A stretch of 64,000 nt of DNA from an uncultured Rhodopila sp. (GCF_903944925.1 NZ_CAJATU010000123.1:1-64000), one strand, 5' to 3'; shown: positions 6,943 to 16,370, counted from the stretch's first letter. Translations and numbers: made by a program. Notes: generated by a model from the sequence alone, not told the origin.

Positions 6943-9075
6943 TCAGGCATCCATCGTGTTTCCGGTGATTAACCGGGTTCCCCGCCTGTAAGTGAAGTAG
7001 GCCCAGAGCCAGTTCAGCACGACGGTGGCGCGGTTGCGGCCGCCCGTCAGGAGCAACACATGGGCAAGTCCCCAGAGCCACCAGGCCGGGGCGCCCCACA
7101 ACCGAAGCCGGCGCACTTCGACAACGGCGGCGAGTCGTCCGATGGTGGCGAGATTGCCATAGTGGTGGTATTCGAAGGCGCGGGGCGACGGATGCCCCTT
7201 GATAGCGGCGCGGATCACGTCGGCGGAATGGCGTCCCTGCTGCTTAGCCGCGGGGGCCAACCCGGGTACTCCCGCGCCGGCCCACCCGTCCGAGGCCGCC
7301 GTGTCGCCGATCGCGAATACGCCGGGGCAACCGCGAACCGCAAGATTGCTGTCGACGACGACGCGGCCGGACTTGTCTCCGGCCAGTCCGAGCCACTTCG
7401 CGGCCGGTGACGCAGCCACCCCGGCGGCCCAGAAGGCAGTGCGGGCCGCAATGCGTACGCCGTTGACTTCCACGCCATCCTGGTCGATTCGGGTTACCTT
7501 GGCTTCCGTACGGACGTCTACGCCGAGATCACGCAGCGAGCGCTCGGCGTGCGCCGACAGGACCGGCGAGAAGGCAGGCAGAACCCGGGGAGCAGACTGG
7601 ACCAGAACGACCCGCGCTGTGGCCGGATCAATCGCCCGGTACTCTTTATCGAGGCCGGTGCGCGCCAGTTCGGCCAGTGCTCCGGCCAGTTCGACCCCGG
7701 TCGGTCCGCCGCCAACCACCACGAAGGTGAGCCAGGCTTCGCGTTTGGCAGCGTCTTCCTCGCTTTCCGCTTGCTCAAAGGCCAGCAGCATACGGCTGCG
7801 CATCGCCGTCGCGTCCTCGATGCTTTTTAGTCCTGGAGCGTATGCCGCCCATTCGTCTTTGCCGAAGTAACTATGCTGCGCGCCGGTGGCGAGAATGAGA
7901 TAGTCGAACCCAATGCGGTCCGCGGGCAGCAAGACTTCACGGGCAACGTGGTCCACGCCGACAACCTCACCCAGGCGCACGGTCACGTTGCGCTGATCGC
8001 GCAGGACACTGCGGATAGGCTGCGCGATATCGGCCGGTGACAAGGCCGCGGTTGCGACCTGGTAGAGGAGCGGCTGGAACACATGGTGGTTCCGCCGGTC
8101 GATAAGCGTGATCCGGCATGACGTCCGCCGCAGTCCCCGCACGGCAGCGATCCCACCAAAACCGCCACCTACGACGACCACATGCGGGACCTTTGCGTCC
8201 CTCCGGTCCGGTATCCGCAGACGGCAACCAGCCCACCAGGAAGCCAGAGCATCGAACGACACCCTTCCCGCCCCCGTCGCCGCGATCAGCAGCAGGAGCA
8301 GACTGATTTCGAACTGATCGGAGGTATTGGCGGACAGGACGATTGGGACGGCAAAAGCACACAAAATCAGCGCCACCGGCCTTGTCCCAAGGCCGAACAG
8401 AAGGGCCCAGCACAGCACAAGCGTCCACCAAGGCGCCGTGACCAACTCGCCGGTGAAGGGGACCGGCCACATGGCGAAACCGGTTCCCGCGGCGATTGCG
8501 ATCGCGAGGATGACACGCGCCCCGAGCGGAAGTACGCGTTCGCCCAAGGCGTCACTCGCCGCGTACAGCCGGTTGATGGACCTCACCGCCCGGATCGGCA
8601 CGCGCGCCAAGCCCGCTCGCAGCAGGAAGTCGAGGGACAGCGGGCCCGCGCCGCCGATCAACAGCCAGACCAGGAGCAGGGCCTGTGGACCGGCCAGATG
8701 CGCCTCGGAGACGTCCCGGCCGACGCCAAGGAGGAGCAGCAACGCCACCGGCCGTGTTGCCAAGCCGCTCGCAAGCAAAAGCGGCGCTACGCTCTGGATC
8801 AGCGTGGATCCGACCGATGGTGCCTCCGAAAAACCTGTGGCACGCATCATCGCCATGATCTGGTGGACGAAGATCGCCTGGCTGAGCCAGATCCGCGCCA
8901 TCAGGAGAATGCCAACCCGAACGACACCACCGGTGAAGACGGCCCAACGCCCGACTGCTTCCCAACCCTCGAGGACCGCCGAGACGCGCTCCTGGCGAAC
9001 CGACCGGGCCGCGGGGGCCGCAGTCTCTGCGACCCCCAACTCCGGGTGATCGGGACGCGATGGGTCTTCGCTCAT
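6943..9075 (-). CDS. DoxX-DoxX-NADH:quinone oxidoreductase (type II NDH) fusion
   Basis: This 710-aa fusion starts with two DoxX-like membrane modules (about 40-155 and 165-280), each ending with a TRPVAL helix and a soluble turn. From about 296 it is a type II NADH dehydrogenase. The FAD-binding GGGFGG is at 303-308, the NAD-binding GGGPTG at 455-460 and the C-terminal FAD motif GDTA at 590-593; a membrane-associating tail ends at 700. NDH-2 oxidises NADH and reduces quinone without pumping protons. DoxX proteins were first known as subunits of thiosulfate:quinone oxidoreductase, so the fusion may feed quinone electrons from two sources. The ATG abuts the stop of the small DoxX-like gene (TAG then ATG). 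Confidence 0.88.
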   Translation of the reverse strand: MSEDPSRPDHPELGVAETAAPAARSVRQERVSAVLEGWEAVGRWAVFTGGVVRVGILLMARIWLSQAIFVHQIMAMMRATGFSEAPSVGSTLIQSVAPLLLASGLATRPVALLLLLGVGRDVSEAHLAGPQALLLVWLLIGGAGPLSLDFLLRAGLARVPIRAVRSINRLYAASDALGERVLPLGARVILAIAIAAGTGFAMWPVPFTGELVTAPWWTLVLCWALLFGLGTRPVALILCAFAVPIVLSANTSDQFEISLLLLLIAATGAGRVSFDALASWWAGCRLRIPDRRDAKVPHVVVVGGGFGGIAAVRGLRRTSCRITLIDRRNHHVFQPLLYQVATAALSPADIAQPIRSVLRDQRNVTVRLGEVVGVDHVAREVLLPADRIGFDYLILATGAQHSYFGKDEWAAYAPGLKSIEDATAMRSRMLLAFEQAESEEDAAKREAWLTFVVVGGGPTGVELAGALAELARTGLDKEYRAIDPATARVVLVQSAPRVLPAFSPVLSAHAERSLRDLGVDVRTEAKVTRIDQDGVEVNGVRIAARTAFWAAGVAASPAAKWLGLAGDKSGRVVVDSNLAVRGCPGVFAIGDTAASDGWAGAGVPGLAPAAKQQGRHSADVIRAAIKGHPSPRAFEYHHYGNLATIGRLAAVVEVRRLRLWGAPAWWLWGLAHVLLLTGGRNRATVVLNWLWAYFTYRRGTRLITGNTMDA

Positions 9076-9351
9076 CTACGTTGCGACCGGAATCGCGCGT
9101 GTAACGGCCTTCCACTGGGTGCCCGGGTACCCCACGCCGGCGCTGACCAACCGCATGGCGTAGATGCTGAGATAGGTGGCGGTGCGCCGGGTTGAATCAA
9201 GGCACCAGTTCAGATAGGCGATCGCGAGACCTCCGATCAGAAGCGCCCAATAGGGCACGGCCTCGAACCGGCGGAACCCGCCCGGGCTGAGTTGGTCAGG
9301 GATGTTGCCCCCCAGAACCTGGAAGACGGCGTGGATTGGATTGTCGTGCAT
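9076..9351 (-). CDS. Small DoxX-like membrane protein, probably C-terminally truncated
   Basis: The 91-aa product has one clear hydrophobic helix (YWALLIGGLAIAYLNW) and then MRLVSAGVGYPGTQWK, the run that opens the DoxX domain in related proteins. After GTQWK the family would continue with three more helices, but here the frame ends 10 residues later, directly before the fusion gene. It is therefore probably a truncated DoxX gene left by a deletion, still co-transcribed with the fusion. It may alternatively be a genuine small partner. Confidence 0.5.
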   Translation of the reverse strand: MHDNPIHAVFQVLGGNIPDQLSPGGFRRFEAVPYWALLIGGLAIAYLNWCLDSTRRTATYLSIYAMRLVSAGVGYPGTQWKAVTRAIPVAT

Positions 9352-9585
9352 GACGATTGCCTGACAGGGTTCATGAGAACGATGCCCGGTCTTCGGGAAA
9401 TTTCAGGAATCGGTTACGACCTGCCGGTTCGTCAGTGCGAAATAAATTGCGGCTTCACGAATCTGTCGTCCCGCGCACTGTAACCGAAGAGCCGATTTCC
9501 TCGAAAGAGGACGCCAGGAAGCGGTGGCCGGAGAGTTCGGTCCAGTATTGTCCATCGTGGGGCGCCGCTCGTTCGGGAGCTTGAC
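9352..9585. promoter_or_regulatory. Divergent intergenic region (DoxX-NDH2 / DUF1223)
   Basis: These 234 bp separate divergent starts, so promoters for both the DoxX-NDH2 transcript and the DUF1223 gene should lie here. No clear -35/-10 pair or operator could be picked with confidence. Confidence 0.4.
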
Positions 9586-10293
9586 ATGCGTTCATTGCTG
9601 CTTGCTGCGATTGGACTTCTGGCACCGGCCCTCGCGACCGCACAACCAGCCCAGCGGCCGGTCGTGGGCGAACTTTTCACCTCCGAGGGCTGTTCATCCT
9701 GTCCACCCGCCGATGCCAAAATCGCCGAATTGGCGCGAACGCGTCCGGACCTGTTGCTGTTGACCTTCCACGTTACCTACTGGAACGGTCTCGGTTGGCG
9801 CGATCCCTATTCGTTTGAGGCAGCAACGCAGAGGCAGCGGCGCTACGTCGCGCTCGGCGTCAGCCCCGATGTCTATACCCCGGCTCTCATTGTCGACGGC
9901 AAGCTCGACGCGGTGGGGTCAGATAGCGCGGCCGTCGACCACACGTTGCGAGAGGCGGCACGCGCCCGGGAAACCTCCGCGCAAGTTGAAGTCCAACGCA
10001 GCGCGGGAGGGCTGACCGTCTCGGTCGGAGCCGGCGCCGGCTCCGGGACGCTCCTCCTCATTGCATTTGACCGCGTGCATCAAACGCCTGTCGGTCGCGG
10101 AGAAAACGGCGGACGCACGCTGACGGAAGCGAATATCGTCCGCTCAATGTCGGTGCTGGCTGCCTGGTCGGGCAAGCCCGTTCTCCTGCAGGTCGCCTAT
10201 CCGGCCGGGCAGGAAGTCGCTGTCCTGCTGCAGCGTGACGACGGACACATCGTTGGCGCTGGAGTTGCTCGCCCGGCGACTAACTCATCGTGA
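9586..10293 (+). CDS. Exported DUF1223 thioredoxin-like protein
   Basis: The 235-aa protein has a signal peptide (about 1-20, cleavage near ATAQ-PA). It then opens with the DUF1223 hallmark VVGELFTSEGCSSCPPAD, including a CxxC pair at Cys36/Cys39, as in thioredoxin-fold proteins. HVTYWNGLGWRDPYS and DVYTPALIVDG are further family blocks. The function is unproven; a periplasmic thiol-redox role is plausible from the CxxC. It is transcribed away from the DoxX-NDH2 operon and precedes a decayed nucleoside phosphorylase gene. Confidence 0.85.
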   Translation: MRSLLLAAIGLLAPALATAQPAQRPVVGELFTSEGCSSCPPADAKIAELARTRPDLLLLTFHVTYWNGLGWRDPYSFEAATQRQRRYVALGVSPDVYTPALIVDGKLDAVGSDSAAVDHTLREAARARETSAQVEVQRSAGGLTVSVGAGAGSGTLLLIAFDRVHQTPVGRGENGGRTLTEANIVRSMSVLAAWSGKPVLLQVAYPAGQEVAVLLQRDDGHIVGAGVARPATNSS

Positions 10294-10410
10294 TTCACGA
10301 GATCTCGTCGCGGTTTCTCTGCCGTTCGGTGGCTGCACGCGTGCACCGCGACGGATGTCCGCATCTCCCGTCGATCCCATCGACTGCTTTTTTACCGGAC
10401 CGTCTGAATC

Positions 10411-11131
10411 ATGCGAATGGATCACCGAAATCTGCCGGTTCTGCCGCCGATCGTGCGAAACAAGCATCACGCCGCGGCCTCGGCCTTCGCGCCGGAGAGC
10501 TTGTTGCGTGAGGCCCGCCGTCAGAAGGCCCTCCCGAACACTCCGGTCCGGAGATCTGTGTCCTCGACCCGGACGGCGATATTGTGCGCTATCTCCGCGC
10601 CGCGAAGCGAGCACAGCCGGTTACAGGATGGGCATGCTATCACAGCGTGATGGACTAATTTGACCAGGGCGGCCGAGCTCGTCGGGCCGGGTCACCGCCC
10701 TGGGTTCGCCACCCTACTTCATCTTGATCGAGCGGGCGCTGCGTGACGAGGGCACGAGCTACCACTACTTGCCCTCCGATTCCGAGTACGCAGCGGCAGA
10801 TCCGGTTCTACTGGTGATTGCCGAGACTGCGCTTACCAACGTGGGTGATCCGGTCGAACGCGGCGCGACCTGGACGACGGATGCGCCCTATCGGGAGACT
10901 CTCCACGCAATCGATGCGGCACGGGCAGAAGGGATTTGGGCTGTCGAGATGGAGGCGGCCGCCCGCTACGCCTTTGCGCAGGCACGACAAAACGCGATGC
11001 TTTGTTTCGCGCACGTGACCAAGCAGATGGGCCGCTCCGGGGATTTCGAGAAGGGCGAGACCAATGGTGCGACGGCGTCGCTCGCGCTCATTCACGCAGT
11101 CGCAGAGGCTTACCTTCCTGCCCAGTCCTGA
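10411..11131 (+). pseudogene. Nucleoside (uridine/purine) phosphorylase, frameshifted with internal deletion
   Basis: The 3' part (10724-11131) encodes a clean PNP/UDP phosphorylase C-terminus: GIWAVEMEAAARYAFA carries the nucleoside-binding Glu-Met-Glu, followed by VTKQMG. The N-terminal part begins ESLLREARRQK in one frame. A one-base shift near 10549 moves to a second frame reading CVLDPDGDI, then YLRAAKRAQP and WACYH. Between about 10660 and 10700 the phosphate-binding segment of roughly 40-50 residues is missing before ALGSPPYFILIERALRDEG. The enzyme would have cleaved nucleosides with phosphate to base plus ribose-1-phosphate. Two independent lesions mark it as dead. Confidence 0.8.
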
Positions 11132-11271
11132 CCTGCACTCTCGGTGCGAGGGTGCCCTATCGCGACGCAACGCGAAACGCCGCTTCCAGAGGGCGACGGT
11201 CGTTGCGTCGGCGTGCTGCTGGAGCGACCCGAACGCCGAGGTGACCGACACTTCGCAGGGCCGCCCCCCTC

Positions 11272-12006
11272 TCACACCGGCAACAAATCCTCCAGTTTCC
11301 ACTCCTTCGCCGACGCGCCCGCCAGCGCCTGGATGCGGGCCTCGTCGCCGCGTAGGGCCTCGGCCGATCCGGAATAGACGACCTGGCCGTTCTCCAGCAC
11401 GTAGACGTCATCGGAAATCTCCAGGCCAATTCTTACGTTTTGCTCGACCAGCAGCACCGAAATCCCCTCGTCCCGCATCCGCGCGACGATGCGGAAGACC
11501 TCCTTGACGATCAGAGGCGCCAAACCCTGCGACGGCTCGTCCAGGATCAGCAGCCGAGGATTCAACAGCAACGCCCGTCCGATCGACAGCATCTCCTGCT
11601 CGCCGCCCGACAATTGCCGCCCCGAATTTCCGGATCGCTCACGCAACCGCGGAAACAACTGATAAATCCGCTCGATCGTATAAGGGCCCGGCCGTTCGAT
11701 CGGCACTCGCAGGTTCTCATCAACCGTCAAGTTGGCGAACACGCGCCGGCCTTCGGGGACATAGCCGACGCCGGAGGCGGCGATGCGATACGGCGGCATC
11801 CCGGTGATATCCTGTCCGAACAACGTTACCCGCCCGGAGCGGGGCGGCGTCAGCCCCACCAGGCTGCGCAAGGTGGTGCTCTTGCCGGCACCGTTTCGTC
11901 CCAACACCGTCGTGATGCGGCCCTCGGCCACGGTCAGGGAGACGTCGTGTAAAATATGGCTCTTGCCGTAGTAGGTGTTCAGCCGTTCGGCCGTCAGGGC
12001 GCTCAT
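11272..12006 (-). CDS. livF: ABC transporter ATP-binding protein, LivF type
   Basis: This is the 244-aa second ATPase of a branched-chain amino-acid (HAAT) importer. It has Walker A GRNGAGKST, the ABC signature LSGGEQEM, Walker B LLILDEP and the switch His region LLVEQNV, all in LivF order. Its start overlaps the livG stop by 4 nt, and it is the last gene of the SBP-livH-livM-livG-livF operon. HAAT systems also carry amides, urea and aromatic acids, so the name marks family rather than proven substrate. Confidence 0.93.
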   Translation of the reverse strand: MSALTAERLNTYYGKSHILHDVSLTVAEGRITTVLGRNGAGKSTTLRSLVGLTPPRSGRVTLFGQDITGMPPYRIAASGVGYVPEGRRVFANLTVDENLRVPIERPGPYTIERIYQLFPRLRERSGNSGRQLSGGEQEMLSIGRALLLNPRLLILDEPSQGLAPLIVKEVFRIVARMRDEGISVLLVEQNVRIGLEISDDVYVLENGQVVYSGSAEALRGDEARIQALAGASAKEWKLEDLLPV

Positions 12007-12752
12007 TCCGCTTTCCCTAGATACGCTTCCTGCACCGCCGGGTTCTCCGCGATCTCCGCCGGAGTGCCTTCCGCCAGCATCCGGCCTTCCGCCAGCACGG
12101 TGATCTTGTCGGCGAGGTTGAAAACCACCCGCATATCGTGCTCGATCAGGACGATCGTATAGGCACTGTTCTTGTGCAGCCGACGAATCAGGTTGGCGAC
12201 AGCATAGGTTTCATGCTCGCCCATCCCGGCGGTGGGTTCATCCAGCAGCAGCAACCGAGGTTTTAATGTTAGCGCGGTCGCGATCTCCGCCGCGCGCTGA
12301 TCACCGTGCGACAACTCGCCGACGAGACGGTCTGCCTTGCTGGTCAGGCCCGCCTGGGTCACAGCCTCATCAATGCCGCGTCGGACAACCGCCAGATCGC
12401 GTGCGCGCAGCCAAAAGCGCTGGCGCAGCCCGAGGGAACTTTCGACGCCGATACGGATATTTTCCCGCACCGTCAACTCGGGAAAGATCTCGGTGATCTG
12501 AAAGGTGCGGGCCATCCCCATGGCGACGCGCGCCGCCACCGGCAATTTCGTGACCGTAACGCCATCGAACACGATATCCCCGGTCGTCGGCGCAAAGAAA
12601 CCGGAAATCATGTTGAAGAATGTCGTTTTGCCGGCGCCATTCGGGCCGATGATCGCCCGCAACTCCCCGGGTGCGACCTGCATCGAGATCTCGCTGACGG
12701 CGGCAAGCCTGCCAAAGTGCTTGCTCACGTTGCGGACGTCCAGCATGGTCAT
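12003..12752 (-). CDS. livG: ABC transporter ATP-binding protein, LivG type
   Basis: The 249-aa first ATPase of the HAAT importer has Walker A GPNGAGKTT, the signature LSHGDQRA with the His variant usual in LivG, and Walker B LLLLDEPTAGM followed by the long LivG C-terminus ending EAYLGK. It overlaps livM and livF by ATGA junctions, consistent with coupled production of the two ATPases. Confidence 0.93.
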   Translation of the reverse strand: MTMLDVRNVSKHFGRLAAVSEISMQVAPGELRAIIGPNGAGKTTFFNMISGFFAPTTGDIVFDGVTVTKLPVAARVAMGMARTFQITEIFPELTVRENIRIGVESSLGLRQRFWLRARDLAVVRRGIDEAVTQAGLTSKADRLVGELSHGDQRAAEIATALTLKPRLLLLDEPTAGMGEHETYAVANLIRRLHKNSAYTIVLIEHDMRVVFNLADKITVLAEGRMLAEGTPAEIAENPAVQEAYLGKAE

Positions 12753-13729
12753 CGCCCGCCTCTCCCTTGCAGCATCCCGAGTAAACCCCTCGGGAAGAAC
12801 AACACCACGAGGACGAAAATCAGCCCGACGAACGACATCCAGTTCACTGTAATCGAGGAAATGTAGTCCTGCGCCACGACGAACAACGTGGCGCCCACCA
12901 GCGGCCCCCAGAAGGCGCGCATGCCGCCCATCACCGCCATGATGACGATCTCGCCGGACAGCGTGTAATGCAGTCCCATCGGATCGGCGAAATTGTTCAG
13001 CAGCGCATACAAGGCCCCCGCCAGCGCGGTAAAGGCGCAGGAAATTGAGAACGACATCCAGATATGCCGCTCGATCGGAATGCCCAGGAACCGCGCCCGC
13101 CGCTCGTTCTCGCGGATCGCCAGCAGGGTACGCCCGAACGGCGAGGCTAGCAGCAGCCCCTGGAGGCCGGTGGCGACGGCGAACACCGCGAGCAGGAAAT
13201 AGTAGAACGCGATATCGTTATTGGCGATGTCTATGGTGGCGAACCCGAGATCGAGCGGCGCCCGGGTGAACCCGCGCAGCCCGTCATAGCCGCCGGTCAG
13301 ATCGTTCCAGCTATAGGCGATGTAGAACGCGATCTGCCCGAACGCGACGGTGACCATGGCGAAATAGACGCCCCGCCGGCGCACGATCAGCAGCCCGAAC
13401 AGCGTGCCTGCCACGCCGCCGAGCAGCACGCCCATGAGCATCGCCAGCGGCGTGCTGGCCGCGAGATATTTCAGTGTCAGCCCGGCCCCGTACGCGCCCA
13501 GGCCAAAATACGCCGCGTGGCCAAAGCTCATGACCCCGGTGAAGCCGAGCAGCAGGTTGAATGACATCGCCGCGAGGCCCAGCACCAGTACGCGGGCCGC
13601 CAGGGCGGTATAGCCACCCAGCATCGGCAGCCAGGCCGGCACGCTCAGCAGCAGCGCCCAGACAATTGCCGCGGTGAGCCACCGGCGGCCCGGCAATGGC
13701 CTCACCGCATCGGCGGTGGTGACGCTCAT
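12749..13729 (-). CDS. livM: Branched-chain amino-acid-type ABC permease, LivM type
   Basis: The 326-aa permease has about nine to ten helices. NLLLGFTGVMSFGHAAYFGLGAY is the family's substrate-channel block, and SFSISCAFTALAGALYALL precedes the EAA-like cytoplasmic loop. An open extension exists upstream, but the ATG at 13729 overlaps the livH stop as ATGA and fits the family start. It pairs with LivH to form the membrane pore. Confidence 0.92.
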   Translation of the reverse strand: MSVTTADAVRPLPGRRWLTAAIVWALLLSVPAWLPMLGGYTALAARVLVLGLAAMSFNLLLGFTGVMSFGHAAYFGLGAYGAGLTLKYLAASTPLAMLMGVLLGGVAGTLFGLLIVRRRGVYFAMVTVAFGQIAFYIAYSWNDLTGGYDGLRGFTRAPLDLGFATIDIANNDIAFYYFLLAVFAVATGLQGLLLASPFGRTLLAIRENERRARFLGIPIERHIWMSFSISCAFTALAGALYALLNNFADPMGLHYTLSGEIVIMAVMGGMRAFWGPLVGATLFVVAQDYISSITVNWMSFVGLIFVLVVLFFPRGLLGMLQGRGGR

Positions 13730-14595
13730 GTCAGCATGCCTTCCTCGCCCAGCAGGCCGCGCGGGCGGACCACCAGGACGACCAGCATGATGACGTAGAT
13801 CACTGCCTCGCTGGCCGCCGGCCAAACAACCGTCGTCAGCGCGGCGGCGACGCCGATGAGCAGGCCGCCGAGCAAAGTGCCTGTCAGGCTGCCGACGCCG
13901 CCGACGATAATGGCTATGAAGCTGGGCATCAGCAGGTCATCGCCCATGTTCGGGTTCAGGCCGATCTGCCCGGCTGCGAGGACACCCGCGAGGCCCGCCA
14001 GCAGCGAGCCGACGGCGAAGTTGAGCGACCGCAGCATGCCCACGTTGACGCCGAGCGCGTTGACCGTGTCGAGGTCCAGCGTCCCAGCGCGGATTCGGAT
14101 GCCAACACGGGTGTAGCGGAGGAAGGCGAACAACCCGGCGACCGCGACAATAACGATCGCCACCATGAAGATGCGGTACCACGTGATGAAGAACAGATCG
14201 GCGGTCAAAGGTTGGGCCAGCAGGTCCGGCACGTTCATCGGCAGTCCGTTCGGCCCCCAGATATAGCGGCAGGCGTCCTGCATGATGAACGCCAGGCCGA
14301 AGGTCAGCAGCAGGCTGTAGACCGGATCGCGTCCATACACCCGCCGGATCATCAGCCGCTCGATGACGAAGCCGAACAGCGCCGTCAGTAGCGGCGAGAC
14401 GAGCAGCGCCCCCCAGAACCCGATGTACGGCGTCAGCACGAACGCCATGTAGCCGCCGAGCGCCAGGAAGTTGCCGTGCGCGAAGTTGATGACGTTCGAC
14501 AGGTTCAGGATCAGCGACAGGCCCAGCGCCATCAGCACGTAGAATGCGCCGATGATAAGCCCGTTCGTGACATTGAACAGGACAAGTTGGAACAT
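13726..14595 (-). CDS. livH: Branched-chain amino-acid-type ABC permease, LivH type
   Basis: The 289-aa permease begins MFQLVLFNVTNGLIIGAFY and continues with LSLILNLSNVINFAHGNFLALGGY, the diagnostic LivH block, and ends with the VRPRGLLG motif. It starts 25 nt after the binding-protein stop. The long open extension upstream of the ATG at 14595 belongs to the binding-protein C-terminus in another frame and is not part of the gene. Confidence 0.92.
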   Translation of the reverse strand: MFQLVLFNVTNGLIIGAFYVLMALGLSLILNLSNVINFAHGNFLALGGYMAFVLTPYIGFWGALLVSPLLTALFGFVIERLMIRRVYGRDPVYSLLLTFGLAFIMQDACRYIWGPNGLPMNVPDLLAQPLTADLFFITWYRIFMVAIVIVAVAGLFAFLRYTRVGIRIRAGTLDLDTVNALGVNVGMLRSLNFAVGSLLAGLAGVLAAGQIGLNPNMGDDLLMPSFIAIIVGGVGSLTGTLLGGLLIGVAAALTTVVWPAASEAVIYVIMLVVLVVRPRGLLGEEGMLT

Positions 14596-14620
14596 TGGTG
14601 GCCCTTCCGGAGACCGGGGT

Positions 14621-15862
14621 TCAGGCCGGATGGACCATCTTGCAGCCGGTATCGGCCACCGGGCCGGCGGCTTTCTCGCCGGGCACCACCGACGTGACGG
14701 TGAAAACCGCATCCGGGTTGTTGCCCGCCGGTGGGTGCGCGTCGCCGACGAAGATGTTGGCCATCAATTCGTGGTCGCCGGCGCGGTAGAAAATGCGGCC
14801 GGGCTGCAAGGCGACCTCCGGCGGCAGCGCCATGTCCTCCATCGCCAGCGATAGCTTCGGTCCGTCGAGCGAACCGGCCTTCTCCGCTGCGAGGCGGACG
14901 GATTCCACCGCGACCATGCCGAACCAGTGGCGCGCGCTGGGCGTTTTGCCGGTCGCCTTGCGGAAGTCGGCAACGAAGGCGCCGACCTCCGGGACGTCCG
15001 GCTGCTCCCACCACCACTCCATCGCCCAGGTTCCCGCCTGGGCTTCGCGCGGAACTGCCCGGATGGTCTCCAGCTCGAACAGCGCCCCGCCGAGATGCAT
15101 CTCCCGCTCCATGCCGAACTGGGTGAACTGCTTCATACAGTTGATTTGCGCCAACCCGCCCATGTTGTTCAGCAGCACGTTCGGCTTATAGGCCTTCGCC
15201 TTGATCAGCGTGGCGGAGAAATCCGCCGTGTTGATCGGCAACTGTTCGGCCTCGTACTCGCCGCCCAGCGCCTTCAGGCGTTTGATGAAAGCGTCCTGCA
15301 GCGTGTGGCCGTAGGCATAGTCGGGGGTGATGAAGAAGAACTTCTTGCCGAAGCGCCGCACCAGTTCGCCGGTGGTCGCGGCGGCGTCCATCGAGGTCGT
15401 GTTGCAGATGCGGAACACGTTCCACTTGCAGTCCGTGCCGGTGATCGGGTCGGTGTGGCCGCCGGGGACGATGTGGAAGACCTTCGCCTCGTTGGTCACC
15501 TGCGACATGGCATAGGCAATGCCGGAGTTCACATCGCCGAAGATGACATCGACCTTATCGCGCTCGATCAGTTTGTGGGTCTTCTGCACTCCTGTGCCGA
15601 CATCGTTCGCTGAGTCCTCCACCAGCAGTTCGATCTGCCGCCCGAGGATGCCGTTTTTCTTGTTCAACCGTCCGACCGCATAGCGTGCCCCTTCGACTTC
15701 GCTGGCGGCGAGGGCGGAAAGGATCCCGGTCAGCGGATCGACCATCCCGATGCGCACCGGCGTCTCACCGCGGGCCGAGATGATCGGCGGCGCGGCCAGC
15801 ACGAGCGCGGTTTGCAGCATGGTTCGGCGGCCGAGGCCGTGCGTTGTGGCGGTCTGCGTCAT
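14621..15862 (-). CDS. ABC transporter periplasmic substrate-binding protein (HAAT family)
   Basis: The 413-aa protein is the first gene of the importer operon. The N-terminus LGRRTMLQTALVLAAPPII-SARG carries paired arginines ahead of a hydrophobic stretch, suggesting Tat export. The mature part opens VRIGMVDPLTGILSALAASEVEGA, the usual start of a LivK/AmiC-like periplasmic fold, and DVIFGDVNSGIAYAMSQV fits the ligand cleft. The ligand is uncertain: this branch is often assigned to amides, urea or short organic acids. The ATG at 15862 is preferred over the earlier one because it starts right before the signal. Confidence 0.87.
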   Translation of the reverse strand: MTQTATTHGLGRRTMLQTALVLAAPPIISARGETPVRIGMVDPLTGILSALAASEVEGARYAVGRLNKKNGILGRQIELLVEDSANDVGTGVQKTHKLIERDKVDVIFGDVNSGIAYAMSQVTNEAKVFHIVPGGHTDPITGTDCKWNVFRICNTTSMDAAATTGELVRRFGKKFFFITPDYAYGHTLQDAFIKRLKALGGEYEAEQLPINTADFSATLIKAKAYKPNVLLNNMGGLAQINCMKQFTQFGMEREMHLGGALFELETIRAVPREAQAGTWAMEWWWEQPDVPEVGAFVADFRKATGKTPSARHWFGMVAVESVRLAAEKAGSLDGPKLSLAMEDMALPPEVALQPGRIFYRAGDHELMANIFVGDAHPPAGNNPDAVFTVTSVVPGEKAAGPVADTGCKMVHPA

Positions 15863-16149
15863 GGAGGTCTCCTGTGCCGGGCTATTTTGCCCGTTAGCTC
15901 CCTGTGGCCGCCCCAAAGGAGTGGCCTGCATTGATATCTTCGCGGACGGGTCCCCGTCGAGACGTCATGCCCGTGGCCGTCTAGCAACCGCCAAAGCCGG
16001 CGCGTCGAAAACATCAAGTCCAGAAATGCCTCGATTCAATCGTTCCGCCCGGTAGTAGCCTGGATCGAGACGGCGGTGCCGCGGGGAGGGTGGTTGGATC
16101 GCGCAATTTTGTTGTCGGGATAAGCAACTTTACACCTCGCGAGCGCCAT

Positions 16150-16370
16150 GGCTTTGCGCGCCGTCGGCGGCTTGGCGCCGTCCAACCGTATCGCCTACAC
16201 ATCCAGCGGCAGCGCATAGGTCTGCGCCACCTCCGGCATGCTGGGATGGAACGATGAATCAAAACAGGCAACCTGAGGCAGGCCCGGGAAAGCCTCGGCG
16301 AAAGCCCGCGCCCCGCGCAGGTTGAACGCCGGCATCGGCGAGAACTCGGCACCGCTGCGCGCGGCGCTGT
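16150..16370 (-). pseudogene. Acetate kinase fragment
   Basis: Minus-strand codons include FAEAFPGLPQVACFDSSFHPSMPEVAQTYALPLDV, which matches the internal acetate kinase block around the substrate-binding FDTAFH motif (usually FHxTMPEVA). An in-frame stop follows PLDV. A one-base shift restores RRYGW, resembling the next family motif YGxHG. Neither the N-terminal NAGSSS phosphate motif nor the C-terminal half is present. AckA makes acetyl phosphate from acetate and ATP. Only about 70 residues survive, so this is a remnant. Confidence 0.55.
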
